The position numbers and the translations under genes are program-made. Shown piece after piece: positions 28,630 through 41,712 of a DNA stretch of 64,000 nt (the stretch's first letter is position 1; each line of letters begins with the position of its first letter). Source of the stretch: Hanleya hanleyi (taxonomy: Eukaryota > Mollusca > Polyplacophora > Lepidopleurida > Hanleyidae); assembly GCA_036873755.1 (NCBI GenBank), contig JAVTVY010019515.1, forward strand, positions 1 to 64,000. The letters run 5' to 3'. Under the pieces are notes generated by a model that was given only the letters and a program-made list of their open reading frames with translations, was not told the origin of the DNA and made no database searches.

Positions 28630-31600
28630 CTCAGTCACCACTATCATTCAGTGGAATTGCAGAGGAGTTTGGCCAAATTTAAAATAACTCATATTATTAA
28701 CTCAAGATTATGAACCATCAGCTTTTTGTCTCAACAAGGCCTTTTGAAGAAAGCAGATAAAGATAAATTCAAATTTCGCCAATACACACCTTACCATTCC
28801 TACGCTTTAGACGAACATGGAAAAGCTACAGGCGGCTCTTCAATATTGATTAAAATGGGTGTTTTACACAGTGCTGTTGATTTAGTAACGGGTTTACAAG
28901 CTGTAGCAGATCGTATTACTTTGAATTATGTTTTCGCATTATGCACAGTGTGCATACCTTCTTCTGGTAGTCTCCGGCTTAGTGAACTACAGAATCTTTA
29001 CGATCAGCTCCCGAAACCTTGTTTAATGATGGGTGATTTTAACGGCCGTAATGAAGATCTGGGATAATGAAGACAATTGTAAAGGTAACATTCTTGAAAA
29101 TTTTATATCAAATAATTCTTTGTGTATTTTTAATGATGGTTCTTATACACATTTGTCCTCAGCTCATGGAACCTATTCAGCATTAAATATCTCACGTTGC
29201 GACCTTCCTATTCTTGAAGAATTTTCTTGGTCTGTTCATGATGACCTTTGTGGAAGTGATCACTTCCCCACTGTCTTAAATCTGTTCATTCAGCTAATGA
29301 ATCCCCTTTCACAAGTTATAATTTCAAGAAAGAAAACTGGCCCGAATTTGAAAAGCTTTGGCCACAAAATCTACAAGCAGTCCCTTTCGCTGATGTTCCA
29401 GATCCAATCAGTTATTCTGAGATATGCTGAAAGAAATTGCCAACCAAAGCAGTCCCACAACTTCAGGAGTTGTCCATATTAAGAAACCTTGGTTTAATGG
29501 TGACTGCAAAGAAGCACGAAAATGTAGGAAGAAAGCTGAACGATATTTTCGCCGACATCCTAATCCTGAAAATTTGAAAGATCTCTGAGTTACAAGAGCT
29601 CGTAGAACCATGAAACAGAATAAACGTGATTCTTGGAAAAATTATGTTTCCCTCCGGTAACCATGAAAGCTATAACGCTATGTTCACAATTGAAGAACTT
29701 CATGCTTCTCTCACGAAAGCTAACGATTCTGCTGCAGGCCCTGATAATATTCACTAATCAGCTTTTGAAACATCTACACGAATCTTCTCTAGAAATCTTA
29801 TTACGAATATTCAATAGACTTTGGTCAACAGAAGAAATTTCCACCGCCACGGCATATTGCCATTATCCCAGTACCAAAGCCTGGCCGTGAACATACAGAC
29901 CCTAGTGATTATCGCTCGATTTCACTGACTAGCTGTGTTTGCAAAACAATGGAGTGCATGATAAATGATCGCCTTGTTTGGTACCTGGAAACTGAAAAGA
30001 AACTTACTGATACTCAAGCTGGTTTCCGTAAAAATAGAAGTACCATTGATCATTTAGTCAGACTGGATTCAAATGTCAAGAATGCTTTCGCTAAGAATGA
30101 ACATGTGGTTTCTATCTCTCTTCATTTAGAAAAAATCCTATGATACTACATGGACATACGGGATTCTGAAAGATCTTCAAAATATGGGATTAAAAGGCCG
30201 TTTACCCTTTTCTATTTCTAACTTTTTGAATGATAGACAATTTCAAATTCGTTTGGGTACAGCTATATCTGATCTTTTTAAACAGGACCACGGTGTCCAC
30301 AGGGCAGTATTTTGTCTATTTCTCTGTTTAGTATCAAGATCAACAGCTTGGCTGCAGTTCTGAATAAATCAATTGATGGTTCACTTTTTGTGGACGATTT
30401 CAACATATTATATTGAGAGAACATTACAACTTCGTTGTGAAATGGTGTCTAGAAAATTGCTTCAAATTCTCCAGAGCTAAGACAAATTGTATACACTTTT
30501 GCACAAAATATTTCCAGCACAAAGATCCAGTACTTACATTAGATGGAACTGAAATCAAAGTGGTAAAAGAGGTCAAATTCCTAGACATATTGTTTGACCA
30601 CCGACTAACATTCAAATCGCATATAAATTGCTTGAAAGCTAAATGCACGAAAGCTCTAGATTTGTTGATGGTAGTTGTCAGCTATAAGTGGGGAGGAGAT
30701 CAGCCAACTCCTCTCCATTTATATCGATCACTTGTTCGTTCCAAACTTGATTATGGTTCTATTGTTTAAATTGGTGCAAGCAAGTCTCGGTGCGTTCAGA
30801 ACATCACCTAAGAAAGCTTGTATATCGAAACAGATGAATTTCCTTTAGAACTTTGAGAATTAAACTATCGCTGCAATATATCGCACAATAGCGATCAAAC
30901 CACTCAAATCCTGCATATGACTGTGTTTTCAACCCCCAGTACACGGACTTCTATTTAAAGAAACCCTCGATTATTCAACCGCTTGGAATTCGTATGAAAC
31001 CACAGCTGGTATTGAAGTTAATCAAATTTTACAAGCTCTTGCCAACTCCACCATGGCAGTTAGCCAAACCAGAAGTAGATATTTTACTGACGAAATATAA
31101 AAAGGCAGAGACGAGCCAGCTCGTGTATACACAATAATTTGGTTTACTGAGAGAGAAATACAGATCACATCACGCTATTTATACAGATGGTTCTAAAGAT
31201 GATGAGAGAGTAGCATGTGCTACTATCTTTAGTTCCAAAACCGAAAAATCGTCTACCAGGTAAAAGTTCCATATTCCCTGCAGAGGCAAAAACTCTATTA
31301 TCAGCTTTAGAAGATATTGCGTCCGCTAGAAGGAAAACATATGTCACATTCTCAGATTCACTCTCGTGCTTTCAAGTGATTAAAAATGGAAATTCAATTC
31401 ATCCCCCATCTTCAAAATTCTACAATTATATGACATTAGATTTTATCAACAGATAGATATTGCGTTTTGATGGGTGCCTAGTCACGTTGACATCAAAGGC
31501 AATACTGAAGCTGATGAAATGGCTAAGGCGGCTCTGGATGAGGAGGCTGATCCTGTTGGAATCCCATACAGTGATTTCTGACCATCTATCTGTGCTTAAG

Positions 31601-31920
31601 TAAGAAAGCTGTTTCCATCTTTATGTGCTACTATAGATAACAGCAAACTTAACGAGTTTAAAAAACTGTTGGTTATACTCATCTGAACAGCCAGAAACGT
31701 TTCGATCAGGCCATGATTAGACGATGTAGGATCGGCCATACACGATTAACTCACGGATATTTACTAAAAAAAAGAGCCGGACCCAAGGTGTATTCCATGC
31801 CATGAAGACCTCACGGTGAAACATATTCTCATAGACTGCATGGATTTTAGGATTGTAAGACATACTTTTTATCAAGCAGCTACGCTGGAAGACCTTTTTA
31901 GCCGGGTAGTCTGGTAGCCA
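28630..31920 (+). mobile_element. Decayed RNase H-bearing non-LTR retrotransposon (I/Jockey-like), ORF2 region
   Basis: Successive fragments in shifting frames give the full ORF2 order. The AP endonuclease spans about 28,640-29,300 (IIQWNCRGVW, LMMGDFNGRN, SDHFPTVLN). The reverse transcriptase spans about 29,870-30,770 (TDTQAGFRKNRSTIDHLV, a VDDFN in place of the catalytic FADD, LTFKSHI, LYRSLVRSKLDYGS). RNase H spans about 31,170-31,600 (YTDGSKDDERVACAT, SDSLSCFQVIKNG, GNTEADEMAKAALD). A Cys/His C-terminus (CHEDLTVKHILIDC) ends near 31,900. Many stops and shifts make it inactive. It lacks the usual 3' tail, which breaks off at ~31,920. Confidence 0.8.
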
Positions 31921-34339
31921 AGTTAAAAATGTTATTTGAACAAAAATATCACCTAATTGAAAATGGAGGTATGTGTGAATAAATTGGCATATCTTTCTTA
32001 TTAATAACCCTAAATGTCTGAAATGTATTATATTGTATTTAGTATATAGTTATATGCAATCAGGATCTGGTTTTCTTTCTCAATGTATGGCATCAATCAG
32101 GGGCCGTCTGAAAGTATTAATATTTCTTTTTAGAGAAGGGGGTTCGTGAACGTCAATGGCCGTAATTCACTTATGACATCATCCAGTCTTTCTAAACATT
32201 ATATATACAGTTCAGCATTTTGCGTAGTGTTTATTATTATCAGAGGTGTTTTTGTATCCTAGTTGTATGATGTCACTTGGAGGTAATATTCGCGTGTCAA
32301 TTGAACAAAAAATGAACCATCTGAAAGACGGGTGAATATGTAATTAAAGATTTATTATTCTCCATTAAATATTGTCAAATCTGTCTAAACTTTATTTCCC
32401 ACTACTCCGCACTATTGATAGAGTAACGTCGTATCAGCATTTTTTCAACCGATGAGCACAAATAGGGACCATATCAGAATTACTGATAGAAATAAAATGC
32501 TCTCTCCCGCAAAGACGATATTGATATAATTACATTTCAATGATTTTTTTTGTGATTCAGTGTCTATGAGTAAAAGTAAAAGTGTTCTTGTATATTAACC
32601 GTACGATATCACATGGTCTGTATTCAATTTACAAATTAACAGAAATAAATAGGTAGTATGGTGTTACGGGAGGTTGCATGATGCCAGGAAATATTCATCC
32701 AGTTTCACAATTCAAGTGTACCACGTCAGAAGATTAATAGCAGGTAGGATTGAGTGAACATGACTGTTGAAGACAATCATCGCAGAGTTGTTGAGCTGGT
32801 TTCGAGGTTGGTGACCTAAAGTACATTCCCAGGCTGATGACGTGGGTAATGCATTGAAAAGAGCTTTGTTACAAGCTTCTGGTCCGTCATTCATAATTCA
32901 GCCGTCGTCCATTAGAGAATATTAGTTAATCGCAGAAGAACAAAGTCATACGATATAAATCACTCATGCGTGGTAGATCAGTAGCTTTAGTACAGAGTGG
33001 CTTACCTGGAGTTGCCCAATTATAGTAGTTGGAAATCCCATTTGAACATCAGGAAAAGCCGCAAAGCAACTGCTTCTTTAATATATGTATTTTTTCTAAA
33101 AGGTGAACATCAAACTCTCCCTACAACACATCATGCCGGAAACTTTTTATCCTGGTTTATTTTGAGCATATTTCTACTCTACTTCGTGCAAAAGATCCGA
33201 GATTACACGTCTAAGGCCAGACGCACGGAACACGCTTAATATGGGACGTTTTGCGGAAGTCGAATACACATATAACTCTCTAGCTTCGTTTTTAGCTTGG
33301 CCTGAGATTGCCCATCTCATATTATGAGACTTGACCCCCCTCCCCAATCCCCAGCGTAACTGCCTTTCGCTGATTTCAAGAAGAAAATCTTCACACCAGA
33401 AGCATAATTTCCAGCTATTCGTTTAACCCATCACACGTGCATATCTCGATATTGAGCACCCAATCAGCTAAGTTTTGAAACGTATAAGTCTGATTGGTTA
33501 CAATAATGCACAGTCAGCGTATGGTAGACCGTAATTAAGGACAGACGGTTAGCATTGACACTTGAAGAATAGAGTCTGTTTACATCATCAAGAATCAGTT
33601 CTGCATCATTATTAATTAAATTGACATGTTGAAGTCAAATGACTTACCTTCTGTAGATTGTTATCAGATGATAAGCATAATGGTGAATATACTTGTCGCA
33701 GTCAAGGCTGAATGCATCAAAGTTTAATCATTCTGTAATATCATTTTGTAAGTCGCGCACTAAAACTCAGACATAAATTGAATATGAAAGGGACAAGATG
33801 TCGTTCAATGAAGGAGTCGTTTTATTATTCGGGACATTTATCTAAACCTCCTGAACGCACAATTATCAAAATCCAATGTTTCACATCAAAACTCATCATC
33901 TTGGGCCCAGTTTTCCCTGATCTGTGATCCAGTTTCTCTCTTCTACAGATAATGGGACCCAATTCAGCTTCAAAGGACCTTTCAGAAATTTGGAATTTAC
34001 TTGGTATCGAGTGTTCCAACTTGATTAGCAATGTGGTGAATATTTGCTTGGAGATTGTGCATTTTGATTAAGATCAATGGTTGTTCCCTAATGTATCGAT
34101 GAAGCTCCGGTGAAAATCTTACATAAACAAGCTGAAAAATCAACATGAAACTGTTGCAGTACGTTTTATGAAGCTGGAGATCTGAAATTACCATTTAAAC
34201 ATAACGCCCTTTTCAAGACGGAGTAGATTTGCTCAAGGGAAATTTGAATACAATCCCCAATTACATCACACGGTTGTACGATAAAACAAATAGTACTAAC
34301 TGAAAAACACTGCTAAGTAATGTTGAGATTTATATTACG
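31921..34339. other. Noncoding stretch with one short element end
   Basis: AT-rich DNA without a credible gene. Around 32,885-32,925 on the - strand is the terminal motif of the Penelope-like family (ATGGACGACGGCTGAAT and a CATTC-type flank). A CCAATCAG motif occurs near 33,460. Nothing else recognised. Confidence 0.4.
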
Positions 34340-35020
34340 ATATTCAGACATATTTGGATCAGTAATAAGAAGGATATAGCAACACACTTACACATACTCC
34401 CATTTTGGAAAGGAGTATTTTTTCTTCAACTTGACATTTGGATACGGCCCCCAAGTATGTCATACTAGGTTGAGGAACAAATATGAATCGTGGTTGCAAA
34501 TGGCAATGGCATAAATGCTGAATAACATTTAATGAATTTCAGACAGATAGCGCCATTATTAAGAAAGATATGGCAGTTCAATCACAAATGCACGTTTTGT
34601 AAGAGGCAATATATTTTTCTGATAACATTTCATTTTATTACCATCTCCAAATACACCATATGGTTGGTATACCACCACGATCTTAGGTACTAAAAAACTT
34701 CGCGAGGTAACACGGAGCAAAATTTCATCACGTTTACATAGATTGATTCAATAGTAAGGAAAATATAGCGATACAAATACACCTACCCCCTTTTTAAACG
34801 GGAGTATTTTTTTCAGTTGACATTTGGATATGGTCTCCAAGTGACGTTACAAGGACGGGATACAGGAACAAATCTTGATAACATATAACTCTGCTACTAT
34901 TATTGATTAATATATTATACCGTTTAGGCAGATTAGACCAATAACAAAAAAGCTACAGCGATTAAAATACACCTACCCTCATTTCTGGGAAAGTAAAATG
35001 AATGTCTGTAGTGGGACATA
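34340..35020. repeat. Degenerate direct repeats, three partial copies
   Basis: Three related blocks near 34,360-34,480, 34,755-34,870 and 34,940-35,000 share the order ATATAGC(A/G), ACACCTACCC-like, GGGAGTATTTTTT-like and TTGACATTTGGATA. Diverged; possibly an old satellite or partial duplications of one element. Confidence 0.5.
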
Positions 35021-35159
35021 TCGTCCGCTATGGAACAAACTGCACCACTTTGGAACTCTACATCCACCCAAGGTAATACCCCTCATAGCTATAGAAAGTC
35101 ATGGTATAGATGGAAATTATCTTGTCGATGGGGTGAACAATTTCACCAAAACCCGATCC

Positions 35160-35367
35160 TGGCTCTCTGATTAAAGAAGATTGTATTTTAGATTATTTGA
35201 GAGAGATATCGGTTTGTTATACAAATTTTAATGTCTGTACCTGTTTTAACACATTAGTTTACTGCGTTAGTGACTTGAATACTTAGAATTTTGTTTGATC
35301 GTCGCTATATAGTAGCTGAAATATTGCTGAACGCAACGTTAATCCTTAATTCTCTCTCTCTCTTTTA
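35160..35367 (+). mobile_element. LINE 3' end fragment
   Basis: Degenerate last codons of the RNase H-LINE, then GATCGTCGCTATATAGTAGC, GAAATATTGCTGAACGC and a TC repeat. Same tail as at 11.4 and 19.1 kb. Confidence 0.7.
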
Positions 35368-35960
35368 ACCATTCACAAAACATTATCGCAGAAACGTGTA
35401 AAACAGGGCTATATCATCAAGCACGACACTCGAAGTTTCTAAATTTGGCGATACATATCGCATGTTGATGCAGAATAAGAGCATACCGTGCAAGACCTAT
35501 GGCGGTACGTTTCGTAACTTGTGTCTAATTCCGCTTAACCCCGGGCTAGGGGTCGTATGAGCCTGTGTATTTCAACATCTTCAAAGTGTTCATATGAACA
35601 AACACAATCAAAGCGTGTCTGAGATACATCATACTCTAGATAACAACTTTACAACGTAACATAGTGATTAAGAATACTGATCAGCGATACGAATTTGATA
35701 TTTTGGAACATCATGATGATTTGTCATCATTGAAAGCTGTTTTCCGCTTCTGTCTTGCAGGAAATTAGCCTAGTTTTGTGCATACTATGATTTATCTTTT
35801 TAATTTGTTACTGCTGTTATTATATGAATTATGTCGTTGGATTATGGACGCGGAAATTCTTTAATGGACGACGGCTGAATATTGAATGACGGACTAGACG
35901 CGTGTATTATATACCTCCCACTCAGACTAGAATACAGGGAATTCTAAAGACGTAGTCTTG
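35368..35960 (+). mobile_element. Penelope-like element, reverse transcriptase C-terminus and downstream part
   Basis: Carries the broken C-terminal RT segment (FLNLAIH... in shifted frames) matching 46,990-47,160. The family's downstream motifs follow: CAATCAAAGCGTGTCTGAGA, TTGGAACATCATGATGA and ATGGACGACGGCTGAAT. It directly follows the LINE tail, so one inserted beside the other. Confidence 0.65.
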
Positions 35961-37144
35961 GTATCTAAACCGCAATGAGCATAGCGGTCCCTAGAACCGG
36001 CTTAAGCAGATACGCTAGCTCGTGAGCTGTGATAACAGACCAACTCAAATAAGCAACTCATCTGATGGTATCGGGCGAGCAACAAGGGCGTCTGATGGAG
36101 TTAACGTCTCAACATGGAGTAAAAATTGTTAATGCAATAATTCACTGAAAAACTAACTTATAATGCCCGACGTGGTGCGATAAATTTCCCACCAAGGCAA
36201 TACACCTACATATATTTACCAAATGACCTATATGTACCGTGGGCGGGTCTCGTGAATTAACAATCCACCAGCAGAATCCTATCATTCACAGATATATCCG
36301 ACATCCAGTATAAAGCCATCGTCCGTAAAAGAATGTCTGCGCCTATAATCGAAACGCCTACTGTTGGCTTATTCCACATTTGAGCAGTACAGGAGTCATT
36401 ACATGCAATGGTGTGTCCTGATATAAACGTTATACTTCGATAGAATGTTAATTGGCGGTTACTAACATCAGGCCGGTGGTAAAATTCTTCAAACCCTTCA
36501 AATAATATAAATATAGAGGATTAGAGTGCACGAGTTTTAGTTTACCCTAGTAGCTACTGCTGAACGAGTCATCGATACAGAAAAGATATTAAATATCACT
36601 TAAAAAAAACATTTAACTACTGGAACAATGTAACAGACAAAAGTATACGGTATTGCATGCTGGAATTAAACAACCCTAACCGAATTATCTCTTTCTCATC
36701 CGAAAACCGCTTTGACTCAAATCCATATATCTCTTATAACGACGCAATCAATTTTCATTTTTAATATTTTTAATCTTAGGTCTGCATTTCCGCCTGTTGT
36801 CCTCATATAAATTAGCTTGTGTGCGATCGACGTGAAAACAGGAATATAAAGCTTCGTGGTTTTAATATAAACAAACGCAATACGTTATACGGTGCATGGT
36901 AATTAGAAGTAATAACGGACATACACTATGCTGTGGCAAACATGTTGAAAATTCATTTGGATCAATGGACAGCTTCTACTCTGCGAAAAAATAATAGCTT
37001 GTCCTTCATCTTCTATTGTTTGTTTGGTTTAAATTTGGTATTGATACTGGTATGCCTATGATATATTTCGGTTATGTACCTGGATATTTTATGGATGGCT
37101 TGGACCAACTGAATGCACACTGCATGTGTCTCCTCAAAGCACGT
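35961..37144. other. Noncoding stretch with a partial element end
   Basis: No credible gene. Near 36,270-36,360 a - strand remnant of the Penelope-like terminal part is recognisable (GCCATCGTCCGTAAAAGAAT). The rest is unrecognised AT-rich DNA. Confidence 0.35.
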
Positions 37145-38020
37145 TCAATTAATGCATATTAGTTCAATAATACACTGAGTTTCAGGCATGAGATTTAATA
37201 ATCCATAAAAGGCCGTCGTCCACAAAAAAAATCTCCGTCTATAGACCTTTCGCATACGACAGTTAACATCAATTCCAATATGCATGAAATAAAAAATGAA
37301 TAACAACAAAAAAACAAGATGGTTTCCTTCAATAAAGAAGCGGTCAACGTTTTTTAATGTCGACATCATGATATCTTGATGTTCTTCACATGCCATTCTT
37401 ATCACGTGGTGCCATTTTTTTATCAAAATTAATATCCAAATCGTTTCCTATAGAACGATGTATCTCAGTCACGTATTGTGTTTGTTCATTTGAACACCAT
37501 GGAGAGGTAAAACCCATAATAGAAAGTCTAAAGGGCCTTCGCCCAGGTCAAGCGAAATTGGACACGATTTAAAAAACTTACCTAATAAACGTTCCAATTT
37601 GTATAACAGCGGTAGCACAATATTAAATATATATCAATATGAATAAACATAGGCTAGATTCCTACAAGTGAGAAACGGTCTAAGGTGGTCAATGATCCTA
37701 CCTGCAAGTCATGGTGATGATCCAAACATCAACTACGTATCGCTGATTCGAATTCTTCGTTGTAAATGTCGTTACTTAAAATGATGTATTTGAGTAAAGC
37801 ATTGCTTATGAACATCATGAGGATCGTGAAGTATATGGGGTTATACGGCCCCTAGCGCGTATTAAACGGAATTACACACAAGTTAAACGAGACAGATTTT
37901 GCACACTATGCTCGTATTTTGCTGGGAAAAAAAACAAATTGAGACACTTTGAGCAGAGGCGCTTGGTGGTATAGCCCTGTTCTACACGTTTCTGCAATAA
38001 TGTATTGTGACGTTGACTAA
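37145..38020 (-). mobile_element. Penelope-like element fragment on the - strand
   Basis: Read on the - strand this has the order of 46,990-47,530: RT C-terminus with GGCTATACCACCAAGCGCCT, GCCTAGG-like downstream text, CGTGACTGAGATACATCGTT, then a short frame (EHQDIMMSTLKNVDRFFIEG) related to one at 47,350 (EHHDVLAASMKTVDRFSLAG). Broken throughout. Confidence 0.65.
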
Positions 38021-39233
38021 ACATTTTACACAAGATCTAGCAAATGCTACTTGACGAGATATGTGTAGGCCATATGCATGTCCCTCTGGCCATATTGCAT
38101 ATGCAAAATGGTGGAGAATATGAGTCAGACTATTTCAAGTATCTCAATTAAATTGAGCAATTTCTGTGACTTGAAAGTCATTTGCAGCCATGAAATATGC
38201 TGGACAATGACCAGCATGTTTAAGATGAATTCAGAGATTATGGAAAGAAACATACTGATACCAATGAACGGAGTATTGGCTTAATTGTATGAAAGATATC
38301 ATCTATTATCTCATAAATCAGTAAAATTCCATTGCATAAAGCCATGTAATATATGTTGGATCACCCATGGGGGATACATGAGCGAGCAGTTTCATTGGTT
38401 GGTGGCGATTTCATTGATGAATTTGAACCAATGAAAAGCTACAACTGCCGGAACTACTTTACCATAGAATCGTCTGCTCCAGTTCAACATGGGCGACCAT
38501 AACCTAAAAAATGTCGATCTTGTCAAAATTGATAACAAAGGTGCCACAAAAATTGTAAACAAACACGAAAATTTATTTACCGGCGAAATAGTGGGAATTG
38601 AACTTCAAGTTTCTTTACCAGCAGAAAGACTAGAGAGAATCCCACGTATCGAATCTTGTCCTTCAGAGCCTGGCACAGTCTTACGGTAGCACTGTCTCAG
38701 ACACGATGGCGTTGTAAAAATTCAACATGAAACATAATAATTTCTCTGGCAATAAATTATATTTTATCCTAATCATAAATAATGAACACAGTCTTTGAAA
38801 GCGTCAGTGTAATATATAATTGACAATTTTAGAGGCCGTGAATCCTCACGGGATTTTTCACAATTTGTTCTCAGTGATAGCGCGTGATCACCATGGCCAC
38901 CGTCTATTTTTGGAAAGCGATGGTCAGCTAATTGAAAATTTCTCCTGTACATATGACTCACTCAACAGGTCTTATGTAATTGTTATAAATGTCTGACACA
39001 ACACGTTGGTTAATAATGCATTAGTGTGTACTGTCTCGTTCGGAATAAAGAGCTAGATTTGATGAGTACTTTCTTTCACCTGTTCTCTTTTCTCCCTCCG
39101 CTAGCCGAATGTCGTGACCTAAAATTTATTTGTATTAATACGCACAACTTCTATTCGGTTGCAAACAAACTTTCTACATAAAGTGCACGTTTCCTTCGAA
39201 AATTGCTGTGAAATGATTTATGGGATAAATAGA
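38021..39233. other. Noncoding stretch
   Basis: No gene recognised with confidence. A 66-codon frame at 38,489 has a good ATG context but no family features. Confidence 0.35.
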
Positions 39234-39376
39234 ATATTCACCTCGTGGCTTTATAATATCAAATTTATTAAACTCGAGTAGTAATATTTTTATTTTCCTC
39301 GCCAGAGCCTCGGAAAAAATAAAAATTACTACTCTCGTTTAATAAATTTGATATTATAAAGCCACTCGGTGGATAT
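39234..39376. mobile_element. Foldback (MITE-like) palindrome, 143 bp
   Basis: Two ~65-base arms pair almost perfectly around a short centre (near 39,298-39,312, TCGCCAGAGCCTCGG). The left arm contains GGCTTTATAATATCAAATTT and the right arm its complement. The outer parts (ATATTCACCTCGTGGC / GCCACTCGGTGGATAT) pair with a few mismatches. There is no coding capacity. A non-autonomous foldback element is likely. Confidence 0.75.
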
Positions 39377-40935
39377 CCTCTAAATACTGGGGTTACTAAG
39401 CATATTTACAACGTCTTTGCCTGATTCTGCCCTCTATCATCCTCGTTTTAGAGGATGGGAAACACGCGTACATGGAGTCCTCGTGTATACTGGCGGTTTT
39501 TGCTTCACCAAAATGCACGAAATAGTCTGAAAAAAATAATTTTATCCAAAAGAAAGTGCTGTAAAAGGATAAAAAAAAGCTAAGAAAGGTTAGAATGCCT
39601 GCTGTACCTGTACTGACGTGACTGTGACGTTATCACAGCAAAGATGGAAATTTTATTTCAGAATAGTGTGTGTGTCATATGTGCGTTGTATTAGGTATTA
39701 TCTATAGTATGTACTCCCAAATGTATCAGCATTTTTAGGATGTATGTCACCTTTTCCAATCAGGCTCTGGTCCAGCCAAGGCATCCCAGGTCATACCCTA
39801 ATTAACGTAAGAAAAATACATGTATGATAAACATGCTCAGAATAGACCAACTTTTCATGACATACGACACAATTGGAATATTTTTACTTAGGGTGTAGTT
39901 TACAAATATTGTATTAAATATTGTATGAAATCCATTATATGTGCTCGACAACATGAGAGTTCGCAAAACTTGTACATTTTATGAACAACTTGGTGTAACT
40001 AAAGTAGGATTATTTATCAGTACATGCGAAACGAAACTCAGAAATGCCAACTCATCGAATATCTGACTGGATGATCATCTTAGTACACCCAAAAGTGAAG
40101 ACAACAGGCTAAAATATGATGTTCTGATGTGATCATTTCAGGATATGTGCCGTTCTGTACGATAGGGTGATTACAAAAAAAATCTCTTTCGGGGTTCTGC
40201 TGTTCGCCTAGTAGGATTGCATCCTGTCCCAATTGTGATACCGAGTTTATGCAGGACAATCGTTCTACCAGTCTGGATATTGTACATGTCCGTGTCATGA
40301 TGGTGAAAATGACCCAAGAAGATTAATCTACGCATGAGTTCGAATAACAAGAATTCGGTCCAGTCTACGGCGACAGATTGTCAATTAGCCCGGAGTTCCC
40401 AGCATGATAGGGTATAATGCGTACGTAAATCATCTGTATGGCGGTCATACAACAGGCATTATTCTAGGAAACAGAGTCTGTGTGGTCCATGGTGTCATCG
40501 ACCAAGTGAGGATTGGTATGAATGGCACCTCATCTCAATAATTACACACAATATAACAGGAAACGTACATATGTATATGCCCTATCTGTGCCATGCTGGC
40601 GTCGATTATTCTGAGATCGAACTTTCATAGCCTGGTGGCATGTGGATGCAGCCCGGATTCATCCAGTCATCAACAGAATTGGTGAATTTGTATTTCGAAT
40701 CAACAACAAAACATTTGGACAAAATTTAATCTTGCTTTAAGCTCTGTAAGCACAACAAGGTGCCATACATTAGAGACGCAGGTGTTCAGTGGTATAATCC
40801 GTATGGAAAACAACTTGTGGTGTGAGTAAATCATCAAACTAGTACAGCAACGGGGCGCCCAGCAGCTGGGGTAATATAAAAAGTGTTCCTCGACCAGTAA
40901 ACAATATTTTGCTTCTATCCATCAATGTCATTGTC
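39377..40935. other. Noncoding stretch
   Basis: No credible gene, RNA or repeat recognised up to the start of the first ~780-bp direct repeat. Confidence 0.35.
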
Positions 40936-41712
40936 TGAAATTTGCGGTCTTCTAAGACGACAGGGCTTGTGCGCGTGATCTATAAGATGTTGTAACGCAT
41001 TGGTCGTCTCAAGACACAGGGATCGTCTTCACAAAACCTGACAATAATAGATTCCAAAAGGTCCGGCTTCTAAAGATACCGAAGTCTTGACAACGTCTTT
41101 AAATGAGAGAGGATACAACGAAAACGTCTGCTGAATATTAAGCCGATTTATTGTAGATTCAGTCCACCTAAATTAGGAACGACCGGCACTATTTGGTAGG
41201 CAGACTAGGGTAACCACATCAACATCCAGACTATTCTGTAGTCAGTCATTTTTCCGAAACTGGAGTTAGCACACTATTATTGGAAGCATGAGCTTCTATA
41301 ATACAAGATGGGACTACCATCAGGGAGGCGTGGTGTTACAATCTGCCTGTAATATGCCGTTCATTCCGTTTTATACAATGCTATACATTTACAATGTCAG
41401 TTTAACCCGACAAGGATGTACTTAGCTTCGGTACTAATATGACAGATAGGTCACAGAACCGTCACATTGAATAAACCATTCGTCAAACTTACATAAACGG
41501 TTTATACGTTCACAATTGATTCTCACAAATAAATGTGGTTGAAAACATTCCTCCATACTTTTAACATTCCAAACAGGATACTGAAATGTCAAACAAATCA
41601 CAACATTTACCGGGGTAGTACGACGTTATAAACCCATACAAGCAGGCATCATATATGACATCAAGACTATCATGCAATATTTAATATTATCATAAGATGC
41701 TGATATCTTACA
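40936..41712. repeat. 777-bp direct repeat, copy A (TG...CA ends)
   Basis: Nearly identical to 43401-44189, with only scattered single-base changes and a 12-base difference near the end. It begins TGAAATTTGCGGTCTTC and ends GATATCTTACA, the TG/CA ends expected of a long terminal repeat. No matching short target duplication is seen outside the pair and no clear primer site follows. Confidence 0.8.

Noticed and set aside
38489..38689. 66-aa ORF (MGDHNLKNVDLVKIDNKG...)
   Set aside because: Good start context, but no homolog recognised, no promoter or neighbours, and the length is within chance for AT-rich DNA.
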